From positions 1 to 41,465 of the forward strand of contig CAZJVP010000066.1 of the NCBI GenBank assembly GCA_964549615.1: DNA of 41,465 nt. The letters are read 5' to 3'. The DNA is from CAYVLA01 sp964549615 [NCBI: uncultured Thermococci archaeon]. GTDB lineage: Archaea > CAYQAE01 > CAYVLA01. The notes under the pieces are model-generated. The model was not told where the DNA came from, searched no databases, and saw only the letters and a program-made list of their open reading frames with translations. This document shows, piece by piece, positions 35,090 to 41,465 of this stretch. How positions within the stretch are numbered: the first letter of the stretch is position 1; each line of letters starts with the position of its first letter. Made by a program: the position numbers and the translations under genes.

Positions 35090-36697
35090 CTAAAAGCCGA
35101 CGGCACAGCCGTCACATCTGGGGTCCGAGCCCCCGATGAGGGCATGTGTCTCGGGATGGATCATGATGAGTTGGACGGCTCCGCCCGCGCCCCAAGCCCC
35201 GACAAGGTCGACGTCGTGCCCCATATCGCGAAGCGCCCTAACGGTGGAGCGGGGGAATCTATCCTCCATATGCAGGGCCGCCCCCCCGGCGACGGCCCAC
35301 CTCGGGAACTCCGCGGCCCTCTGGACGTTCATGCCCCAATCCAGGAGGCCGGTGATGACCTGAAGGTTTGTCTGGACCTGCCTGTCCCCTCCTGGAGTGC
35401 CGCCGATGAACAATGGCCGGCCATCGCGAAGGACCATGTATGCGTTGAGCGTGTGGATCGTCCTCTTGCCCCCGACGAGGACGTTGGGACTTGCGGCGTC
35501 CAGGGAGAAGCCCGCCATCCTGTTGTTGAGGAGGATCCCGGTTCCCGGCACCAGCACGCCGCACCCGAAGCCGTGGAATAGGCTCTGGATGAATGAAACG
35601 GCATTGCCCTCCCCGTCGGCGACCGCGAAGTAGGTCGTGTCGGAGGAAGGGATCTCATCCGCTGGATACCCTGCTTGGGCCTGGCGAGCATTGATGAGGG
35701 ATCTCCTTCGGGCGGCATGCTCCTTGCTGATTATGCGATGCACGGGAAAGCTCACGAAGCGGGGATCTCCCGAGTGCGCGTACCGGTCTGCAAAGCTTAT
35801 CTTGGTCGCCTCGACCAGGAGGTGCACCGCTTCCGCGCCAGCCGGGGCAAGGGAGGGAAGATCGAACCCCTCCACTATGTTCAGCGCCTCAAGAAGGATG
35901 TGCCCCTGCGATACGGGTGGCTGCTCGACGACCTCAAAACCCCTGTATTCCGTTCGGATGGGTTCAATGATCTCCGCCTCAAAGCCGCTCAGGTCCCCCT
36001 CGTCCATGAGCCCGCCTTCGTCTGCCATGAATGATGCTATCCTTCGCGCGATCGAGCCCCGATAGAAGTCATCGGGGCCCTCGTCGGCCAAGATCCGAAG
36101 TGACCGGGCGAGGTCAGCCTGAACGAAGGTCTCGCCAATCTCAGGCGGCTTGCCTGACTGCAGGAAGAGATCCCGCCAGGTCGGCTCGGTGCGAAGTTGG
36201 GTCGCAGCTGCCTTTATTGCCCAGCTGAGCCGGGCGCTGCAGGGAAAGCCGCCCGCGTAGCGGATCGCGGGCTCAAGGAGGCGGTTCCAGGGCCAAGTTC
36301 CGTACTCGTCGTGGGCGAGCTTCCACGCAGCCACCTGGCCGGGCACCGAGGCCGCTTTCAACCCGCGGATCGGGATTCCTTGTGGGAAGGCCTGGACGCT
36401 TGCCCTCAAAGGCGCGGGGCCGCTTGAGTTTATTGCCCTCAAGGAGAAATCGGAGGCCCTGTAGACGAGCATGAACGCGTCCCCGCCCAAGCTGCTGTTG
36501 TACGGCTCAACGACGTTGAGGACAGCGGAGGTCGCTATGGCTGCGTCCATGAAATTGCCGCCGCAGTCCATAACCCTTGCGCCGGCGAAGGAGGCCAGAG
36601 GATGGGACGAGCAGACCAGGCCGCGCTTGGCAACCACCATGCCCCTGAGGGCGACAAACGGCTTGGAGAGGCCCGCCAAGATCCTGTCGATGGCCAC
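35090..36697 (-). CDS. ggt: Gamma-glutamyltransferase
   Basis: 535 residues from GTG 36697, with a TATA box (36721-36730) centred 28 nt upstream; the longer TTG start lies inside that box. The large N-terminal domain opens with VCSSHPLASFAGARVMDCGGN and contains PYNSSLGGDAFMLVY and SVPGQVAAWKLAH. The autocleavage and catalytic threonine should be within DEIPSSDTTYFAVADGEGN, directly after the Asp of SSDTTY. A later block GTGILLNNRMAGFS forms the substrate lid region and VGGKRTIHTLNAYMV the oxyanion site. It splits gamma-glutamyl bonds of peptides or transfers the group. No signal peptide is present, so a cytoplasmic role is likely, unlike bacterial periplasmic GGT. Confidence 0.92.
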   Translation of the reverse strand: MAIDRILAGLSKPFVALRGMVVAKRGLVCSSHPLASFAGARVMDCGGNFMDAAIATSAVLNVVEPYNSSLGGDAFMLVYRASDFSLRAINSSGPAPLRASVQAFPQGIPIRGLKAASVPGQVAAWKLAHDEYGTWPWNRLLEPAIRYAGGFPCSARLSWAIKAAATQLRTEPTWRDLFLQSGKPPEIGETFVQADLARSLRILADEGPDDFYRGSIARRIASFMADEGGLMDEGDLSGFEAEIIEPIRTEYRGFEVVEQPPVSQGHILLEALNIVEGFDLPSLAPAGAEAVHLLVEATKISFADRYAHSGDPRFVSFPVHRIISKEHAARRRSLINARQAQAGYPADEIPSSDTTYFAVADGEGNAVSFIQSLFHGFGCGVLVPGTGILLNNRMAGFSLDAASPNVLVGGKRTIHTLNAYMVLRDGRPLFIGGTPGGDRQVQTNLQVITGLLDWGMNVQRAAEFPRWAVAGGAALHMEDRFPRSTVRALRDMGHDVDLVGAWGAGGAVQLIMIHPETHALIGGSDPRCDGCAVGF

Positions 36698-36720
36698 GCC
36701 GGGGCGCCGGCGCTCGCCCC

Positions 36721-36730
36721 TCAAATATCT
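36721..36730 (-). promoter_or_regulatory. TATA box for the gamma-glutamyltransferase gene
   Basis: The minus-strand AGATATTTGA is centred 28 nt before GTG 36697. It overlaps the alternative TTG start and so decides in favour of the GTG. Confidence 0.6.
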
Positions 36731-36815
36731 TCGCCTGGCTAGTACTCCCTGGCAGGCTAGTGGGTACAGGCCATCCGGTGAAAAGAGATAACTGTCCCGA
36801 CGACAAGCTCCTAGC

Positions 36816-37982
36816 GTGGACGTGGGCTACGACTGCGTACTAGTTCGGTACGGTGAGCTCTCGCTCAAGGGACCCATGGTCCGCAAAAAGTTCGAGTTGC
36901 GCCTCGCCCAGAACATAGGCGACTGCCTCAGGCGCGCGAACCTGGATCACGAGATCTCGATCAGCCGTGGCAGGCTCATCATCGGGACATCCCACGCCGT
37001 GGTCGCCTCAGAGCTTGTGTCGAGGGTTTTCGGCGTGGTTTCGGCATCCCCGGCCATCACCGTGCCAACGGAGCTTGATGCTGTCAAAAACGCGGCGCTT
37101 CGCCTTGCTAGAGAGAGGGTCACGGCACACACGCCTTTTCGCGTCGAAACCAACCGTGCCGACAAGTCCTTTCCTCTCACTAGCCAGCAGCTCAACGCGG
37201 AGGTGGGCGAACGGATCAGGCGTGAGACTGGTGGCATGGTCGACCTCGAGAATCCCGCGGTGACGATCGGCATCGACATAAGGCACCGCACCTTCATCTA
37301 CGACCGCGTCCTCAGGGGACCGGGCGGTCTGCCCCTGGGCACCTCAGGGCGGGCAATCTCCCTGTTTTCGGGCGGCATCGACTCGCCGGTTGCGACGTAC
37401 CTCATCATGAAAAGGGGGTGCGAGGTCGTCCTTCTCCACTTCGACAATGCCCCGTTCTCTCCCGCCGCATCCCGCGAGAGAACGGTCAGGGCCGCCAGGA
37501 TCGTGGCCGGATACGGGTGTGGGTCGAGGATGAAGCTATTGATCGCCCCCCTTGGCCACTGCCTGTCATCCTTCATCGAGCGGAGTCCGAGAGGCTTGAC
37601 CTGTATCCTTTGCAAGAGGATGATGACGAGGATCGCCGGGAGGCTGGCCGAGGTCCACGGATGCCAGGCCATCGTGAGCGGGTCTTCCCTGGCCCAAGTG
37701 TGCTCACAGACCATGGAGAACCTCACGCTGACTCTTTCAGCATCTCCCATTCCCGTTCTCATGCCGCTCGTCGGGCTCGACAAGGAGGAAATCACGGGGA
37801 TCGCCAAGAGGATCGGGACCTACGATGAGAGCACCAGCATTCCCGTCGCCTGCACCGCCACGCCTCGGCACCCCCGCACCGCGCCCACGCGAGAGGAGGT
37901 CGAGGAAGCCGAGTCCAAGCTTGAGATCGAGACGATGGTGAGGCGGTCGATCCAAGGGATCGAGTCGGTCGACCTAGCCTGA
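36816..37982 (+). CDS. thiI: tRNA 4-thiouridine synthase ThiI (no rhodanese domain)
   Basis: 388 residues from GTG 36816. The N-terminal ferredoxin-like region opens with LVRYGELSLKGPMVRKKFE. A THUMP domain follows (about residues 60-165, ending in GIDIRHRTFIYD), then a PP-loop ATPase with ISLFSGGIDSPVA (residues 185-190 SGGIDS). An internal CxxC, Cys263 and Cys266 (LTCILCKRMM), matches the position of the Fe-S-binding pair of methanogen ThiI. It ends without the rhodanese extension of bacterial ThiI. The enzyme adds sulfur to uridine 8 of tRNAs. AT-rich sequence about 28 nt upstream suggests a leaderless mRNA. The 3' end overlaps the COG2509 gene by 9 bp. Confidence 0.95.
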   Translation: MDVGYDCVLVRYGELSLKGPMVRKKFELRLAQNIGDCLRRANLDHEISISRGRLIIGTSHAVVASELVSRVFGVVSASPAITVPTELDAVKNAALRLARERVTAHTPFRVETNRADKSFPLTSQQLNAEVGERIRRETGGMVDLENPAVTIGIDIRHRTFIYDRVLRGPGGLPLGTSGRAISLFSGGIDSPVATYLIMKRGCEVVLLHFDNAPFSPAASRERTVRAARIVAGYGCGSRMKLLIAPLGHCLSSFIERSPRGLTCILCKRMMTRIAGRLAEVHGCQAIVSGSSLAQVCSQTMENLTLTLSASPIPVLMPLVGLDKEEITGIAKRIGTYDESTSIPVACTATPRHPRTAPTREEVEEAESKLEIETMVRRSIQGIESVDLA

Positions 37983-39371
37983 GACGGGAAGGCCTCTCTT
38001 CCTCAGCACCCCCCTGGCGGCCAGGATGCCCGTCGCAGCAGACCCCACGATGCCCCTGGCAAGCCCCGCGCCATCTCCGGCAACGAACAGGCCCTCCAGG
38101 TTGGTCTCCATGTTCTGGTCGGTGAGGAAGCGCATGCTATACATCTTCAGCTCTGGACAATAGAGCAGCGTGCTCTCGCTTGCGACGCCGGGGATGACGT
38201 CGTTGAGCTTGCCCAGGCCCTCGACGATGTTCGTCACCAGGCGCTGAGGCATCGCCATCGATATGTCGCCTGGAGTCACATCCAGGAGCGTGGGCTTCAC
38301 GTAGCTCTTTCTCACCCTGCTCCAGGTGCTCCTGCGTCCCTTCCATAGGTCCCCGAGCCTCTGGATGATCGGCTTGCCGCCCCCGATCGTCGTTGAGAGC
38401 CTAGCTATGCTTTCGGCATAGGCAGTCGTATCCTCCACTGGCTCGGTCAGCGCGACGGATGTGAGGAATGCGAAGTTCGTGTTCTCAGACCTCTTGCCGA
38501 TCATCGAGTACCCGTTGACGCCGACGAAGTCGCCATAATCCTCCTTCGCAACGAAGCCGTACGGGCAAGTGCAAAACGTGCGGACCCAGTCGTCATAGGT
38601 CTTGGTGTATATGTGGAACTTCGGATCCCAGTTGATTCGCGTCACCGGGTCCATCACCATGGATCTGACCTCGACGCGAACCCCGACGTCCACGGGCGCG
38701 TGCCGGGTCTTCACGCCGAGCCTTTCGGCCTCGCGGGCAAACCAGATCGCGCCCGACCTCCCGGGACAGGAGATTATCTGGTCGCAACGGATTTCCCTCA
38801 AGCCATTCTTGCCCTTGACGATGACCCCGGTGACCTTGCCGCCCTCGCTTTGGATGCTCTTCACCTCGGTGCGGACCATGAACTTGATGCCCTTTGAGAC
38901 CAGATGATCCCTGATGGATGCGATCACCTTGGGCAGCTTATCCGATCCTACGTGGCGTTGATGGATCGGGATGAAGTTAATGCCCACGGAAGCGGCCCTT
39001 CGCCTGAGTTCCTCCGCTTCCTCCCCGGTGCCGTATCCGTTCTCAGGCACGCCGTGTGCGAGGAACGTCCTGTCCACCTTGTCGACGAGCTTCCAAGCAG
39101 CTTCCTCGTCATGGGTGAACTCGACGAGGTTCCCGCCGATGTCGGGCCGCAGGTTCAGCTTGCCGTCGGACAGCCCTCCAGCGCCGCCGACGCCGCTCAT
39201 CACGTTGCAGGGTTTGCACTTCATGCAGGCCGTCGTGGTGGTCAGGGGGCAGCTGCGCTTCTCGACCTCCTTCCCCTTCTCCACTATGAGCACCTCGAGG
39301 CCCGAGTTCACCAATTCGCCGGCTGCAAAGAGACCGGCGGGCCCCGCACCTATGATGAGGACGTCCGGCAT
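37974..39371 (-). CDS. FAD-dependent dehydrogenase (COG2509 type)
   Basis: 465 residues from ATG 39371 with a GAGGTC-type ribosome binding site and a TATA box at 39412-39419. The FAD site is VLIIGAGPAGLFAAGEL, followed by VEKGKEVEKR. A cysteine motif (CMKCKPCNVMSGVGGAGGLSDGKLNL) is characteristic of COG2509 flavoproteins and may hold a metal or disulfide. Further marks are IISCPGRSGAIWF, RTFCTCPYGFV and a C-terminal GLFVAGDGAGLARGIVGSAATG that closes the FAD domain. Family members are putative oxidoreductases of unknown substrate. It converges with ThiI (9-bp overlap) and is divergent from a tiny zinc-finger gene. Confidence 0.92.
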   Translation of the reverse strand: MPDVLIIGAGPAGLFAAGELVNSGLEVLIVEKGKEVEKRSCPLTTTTACMKCKPCNVMSGVGGAGGLSDGKLNLRPDIGGNLVEFTHDEEAAWKLVDKVDRTFLAHGVPENGYGTGEEAEELRRRAASVGINFIPIHQRHVGSDKLPKVIASIRDHLVSKGIKFMVRTEVKSIQSEGGKVTGVIVKGKNGLREIRCDQIISCPGRSGAIWFAREAERLGVKTRHAPVDVGVRVEVRSMVMDPVTRINWDPKFHIYTKTYDDWVRTFCTCPYGFVAKEDYGDFVGVNGYSMIGKRSENTNFAFLTSVALTEPVEDTTAYAESIARLSTTIGGGKPIIQRLGDLWKGRRSTWSRVRKSYVKPTLLDVTPGDISMAMPQRLVTNIVEGLGKLNDVIPGVASESTLLYCPELKMYSMRFLTDQNMETNLEGLFVAGDGAGLARGIVGSAATGILAARGVLRKRGLPVSG

Positions 39372-39411
39372 ATCCTGACCTCTGGAGACGGAGAGCGCTA
39401 TCCGCGCTCAT

Positions 39412-39419
39412 TGTTAAAT
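39412..39419 (-). promoter_or_regulatory. TATA box for the COG2509 flavoprotein gene
   Basis: The minus-strand AATTTAAC is centred about 44 nt before ATG 39371. The predicted leader of about 17 nt contains the ribosome binding site. Confidence 0.55.
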
Positions 39420-39506
39420 TGTTCACCGGACGCCACAGACGGATGGCGCAGGATACCCCGGGAACATTTTTCTCTGCTCCAGAATCCCTCCGCGTGGAAC
39501 CGTGCA

Positions 39507-39707
39507 ATGGGAATGCGGGGAAGCGTGTGTTCTGTCTGCGGCAGGCCAACCACCCGCCCTAGGACGTGCACGCTCTGTGGCGGCCTTTGCTGTGCATCTT
39601 GCATCGATGCAACGTCATCCGTATGCAAGAGATGTGGGCGAGGGAGGATCCCAAAACGGCCGATCATCCGACCCGAGACCGGCGACATCATCGGCCCGCG
39701 GGCCTAG
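39507..39707 (+). CDS. Small double zinc-finger protein
   Basis: 66 residues from ATG 39507. Four C-x-x-C pairs, Cys8/11, 21/24, 29/32 and 40/43, with an additional Cys28, fit a cross-braced domain with two zinc ions, similar in spacing to zf-HIT or B-box-like modules. The tail (RIPKRPIIRPETGDIIGPRA) is basic and proline-rich. No other domain is present. A T-rich box near 39465-39473 would begin transcription a few bases upstream. Function is unknown; protein-protein contact is likelier than catalysis. The stop codon shares CTAG with the convergent homocitrate synthase-type gene. The cysteine pattern and a coherent frame from promoter to stop support coding. Confidence 0.7.
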   Translation: MGMRGSVCSVCGRPTTRPRTCTLCGGLCCASCIDATSSVCKRCGRGRIPKRPIIRPETGDIIGPRA

Positions 39708-40867
39708 GTCCCTCCCGCTTGGCTGCGCGACATGAGCTCCTCATAGATCAGCATGAGTTCCTTGTCGAAGAGATGCCGCTTACGCTTGATGGCTTCCGAT
39801 CTCACGCGGGCGAGGATCTTCTCCGCCATGGCATCATCCAGCTCTATTCCGTACTCCTTGAACTTGCTCCTGATCGAATGGGTGCCCGAGTGCTTCCCGA
39901 TGATTATCTGCCTCGTCAGGCCGACCTCCTCCGGGGGAAAAGCCTCGTAGGTTATGGGGTTCTTGAGGAGGCCGTCCGCATGGATCCCGGATTCGGCGGC
40001 GAAGACCGACCTTCCCACTACTGCCTTCCACAGGGGCAGGTCTCTCGCCGAGGCCTTGGCGACCATCTCCGACAGCTTGCGGAACTTCATCGTATCGAGG
40101 GTCATGTTCTGCTTCAGTATGTGCTTGAGGGCCATGGCAACCTCCTCCAGCGCGGCGTTGCCGGCCCTCTCCCCTAGCCCGTTAACGGTCACGTTCACGA
40201 AAGTCGCGCCAGCCTTCACGCCGGCTAAGGAGTTGGCCGTGGCGAGCCCGAAGTCGTTGTGCATGTGTGTCTCAATGGGTAGCTTCACCTTTCTCAGGAG
40301 CATCCGAATGTTGTCGTAGACCTGGAATGGCTCCAGGGTTCCGACCGTGTCGCAGTATCGGAGCCTGTCCGCCCCGGCTTCCTTGGCCTCCTTGGCGAAC
40401 CTAGTAAGGAAATCGGGTTGGGTCCTGGAAGCGTCCTCTGCATTGACCGAGACATACAGACCGTGGTCCTTTGCGTACCTCGTCGCCTCGGTCATTTTCT
40501 CAATCACCCATTCCCTGTCCTTCTGGAGCTTGTACTTGATGTGGATGTCCGATGTGGAGATGGATATCGCGACGGCGTCGACCCCGCAGTCGATAGAGTT
40601 ATCGAGGTCGGCGATCACCGCTCTGTTCCACGCAAGGATGGATGCGTCGAGGCCGAGGTGTGCGATCTCCTTAATCGCGGCTTTCTCATCGCCTCCCATC
40701 GCGGGAATGCCCGCCTCTATCTGATGCACGCCGACCTCATCGAGCATCCGGGCTATCTCGATCTTCTCCGCGTTGGAGAATACGACTCCCGCCGTCTGCT
40801 CGCCGTCCCTCAGGGTCGTGTCGACGATCTTCACCATATCTGCCGGGGTATTACGGAAACGCTTCAT
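39704..40867 (-). CDS. Homocitrate synthase-type enzyme (NifV/AksA-like, HMGL family)
   Basis: 387 residues from ATG 40867. HMGL-like barrel motifs are VKIVDTTLRDGEQTAGVVF (Asp-Arg for substrate, Asp metal ligand), VHQIEAGIPAMGGDEK, LRYCDTVGTLEPFQVYDN, IETHMHNDFGLATANSLAG (HxH metal site) and NVTVNGLGERAGNAALEEV, followed by FAAESGIHADGLLKNP and IIIGKHSGTHSIRSKF. It lacks the C-terminal LeuA regulatory domain, so it fits short homocitrate synthases rather than isopropylmalate synthase. It condenses acetyl-CoA with 2-oxoglutarate, feeding lysine (LysW route) or a longer-chain oxoacid path. Other genes of these routes are not nearby. A TATA box at 40905-40912 precedes the start. Confidence 0.9.
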   Translation of the reverse strand: MKRFRNTPADMVKIVDTTLRDGEQTAGVVFSNAEKIEIARMLDEVGVHQIEAGIPAMGGDEKAAIKEIAHLGLDASILAWNRAVIADLDNSIDCGVDAVAISISTSDIHIKYKLQKDREWVIEKMTEATRYAKDHGLYVSVNAEDASRTQPDFLTRFAKEAKEAGADRLRYCDTVGTLEPFQVYDNIRMLLRKVKLPIETHMHNDFGLATANSLAGVKAGATFVNVTVNGLGERAGNAALEEVAMALKHILKQNMTLDTMKFRKLSEMVAKASARDLPLWKAVVGRSVFAAESGIHADGLLKNPITYEAFPPEEVGLTRQIIIGKHSGTHSIRSKFKEYGIELDDAMAEKILARVRSEAIKRKRHLFDKELMLIYEELMSRSQAGGT

Positions 40868-40904
40868 GCTTGACTAACCGTTTCCTGGTTTGGTTGCGGG
40901 GTAG

Positions 40905-40912
40905 ATATATCT
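40905..40912 (-). promoter_or_regulatory. TATA box for the homocitrate synthase-type gene
   Basis: The minus-strand GATATATC-like sequence is about 40 nt before ATG 40867, predicting a leader of about 13 nt. Confidence 0.6.
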
Positions 40913-41119
40913 TTGATCCCGCCGGTCGGAAGCGCGCAGCGGGCACCGGCGCTATTTTTTGCCATGACCTAGGCCTGTAGCCGCGGCAGCCACCTCCATG
41001 GTTCTGGTATGCCCTGATCATACCCAATTGCCGGCCATACTAAATCTTACCTTACCGCTCTTACGCGCATGTCGGAACATTTATCAGGATGTCATACCGA
41101 ATACTACCGGCGGCCCGAT

Positions 41120-41465
41120 ATGGCAGAAGGAAGTTTCAAGAAGGTGTGCGTCACGCTCCGGCGTGACCAAGTAGAGGACCTCAAGGCAAGATCCCGAAAC
41201 GTGTCGAAGATCGTGAGGGATGCCGTGGATTACTATCTGACGCTTGACATCGGCAGCAGCGACATCGCAGTCTACGAGATTAGGCGTGATGTGAAGAAGA
41301 TCCTGTCGATATTGTCGCAAAGCAAGGGCGAGCCTAAGATTCCCCGTGAAGAGCCCCCGTCCAAGCGCCTGGAGCAGGAGCTTGGGGCTCTCAGCCGGCT
41401 GATCGCGGACGAGAACGACGAGAAGATCATACGCCTGATGCTGGAGAGGAAGCACGAGAGCACGC
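41120..41465 (+). CDS. Ribbon-helix-helix DNA-binding protein, C-terminus cut off
   Basis: 115 codons from ATG 41120 continue to the right edge without a stop. The N-terminus, FKKVCVTLRRDQVEDLKA, is a beta strand followed by SRNVSKIVRDAVDYYL, the two helices of an RHH (CopG/MetJ-like) DNA-binding domain. A helical, charged region follows (RRDVKKILSILSQ, RLEQELGALSRLI, DEKIIRLMLERKHE). A TATA-like ATTTATCA at 41077-41084 is suitably placed for this ATG; an upstream in-frame ATG at 41069 has its own TATA-like TAAATCTT. It is probably a transcription factor with an oligomerisation tail, and it may act on the divergent intergenic region 40868-41119. Confidence 0.75.
   Translation, partial: MAEGSFKKVCVTLRRDQVEDLKARSRNVSKIVRDAVDYYLTLDIGSSDIAVYEIRRDVKKILSILSQSKGEPKIPREEPPSKRLEQELGALSRLIADENDEKIIRLMLERKHEST

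Noticed and set aside
40955-40975. A T-run next to a GC-rich stretch (TATTTTTTG) resembling a terminator.
   Set aside because: No plus-strand gene ends upstream of it, and the hairpin arms are weak; it lies in a divergent promoter region.

Overview
The window looks like GC-rich archaeal chromosome. The support is: an O-phosphoseryl-tRNA:Cys-tRNA synthase (SepCysS); a ThiI without a rhodanese domain that carries an internal CxxC; M42 aminopeptidase; COG2509-type flavoprotein; an ATP-cone/PD-(D/E)XK nuclease; frequent TTG and GTG starts; and AT-rich archaeal TATA boxes centred about 28 nt before many start codons, which suggests leaderless mRNAs. The lineage cannot be fixed from sequence alone. 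An uncultured Thermoproteota (for example Bathyarchaeia-like) or another SepCysS-bearing archaeon would fit. No rRNA, tRNA, CRISPR array, insertion sequence or integrase was seen.

Layout. 1-8.5 kb: a membrane-protein fragment, a secreted beta-propeller protein, a propeller/alpha-toroid protein, two small hypotheticals, a Gfo/Idh/MocA oxidoreductase, and a membrane-anchored GATase1-like protein. 8.6-15.6 kb: a DUF4432 sugar-mutarotase-like protein, a class I glutamine amidotransferase, an ABC exporter pair, a Ser-type sulfatase and a secreted GH99-like protein. 15.7-19.6 kb: a desulforedoxin-like mini-protein, a sugar isomerase/epimerase divergent from a second Gfo/Idh/MocA oxidoreductase, and a membrane-fused spermidine-synthase-like protein. 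19.7-24.9 kb: housekeeping and nucleic-acid genes (CoA-binding protein, ATP-cone nuclease, M42 peptidase, endonuclease IV, a zinc-ribbon membrane protein, SepCysS). 25-31.4 kb: a second GATase1-like paralogue, a DUF362/ferredoxin protein, and a surface Lon-like (S16) protease with about seven Ig-like repeats. 31.7-41.5 kb: tandem GNAT, NodB-type deacetylase, a hypothetical, a UroD-like methyltransferase, gamma-glutamyltransferase, ThiI, the COG2509 flavoprotein, a tiny zinc-finger protein, a homocitrate-synthase-type enzyme and the start of a ribbon-helix-helix regulator.

Together the genes suggest a heterotroph that processes external glycans and peptides (sulfatase, GH99-like, deacetylase, GGT) and routes sugars through Gfo/Idh, isomerase and mutarotase enzymes. 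Cysteine and thiouridine synthesis appear to follow the methanogen-like SepCysS/ThiI pattern. Genes are mostly single units on alternating strands. Six convergent pairs overlap at their 3' ends, three of them sharing a CTAG stop-codon tetramer.

The least explained items are the two paralogous 408-residue membrane-anchored proteins about 16 kb apart, which share a distinctive C-terminal anchor, and the giant surface Lon-like protease.
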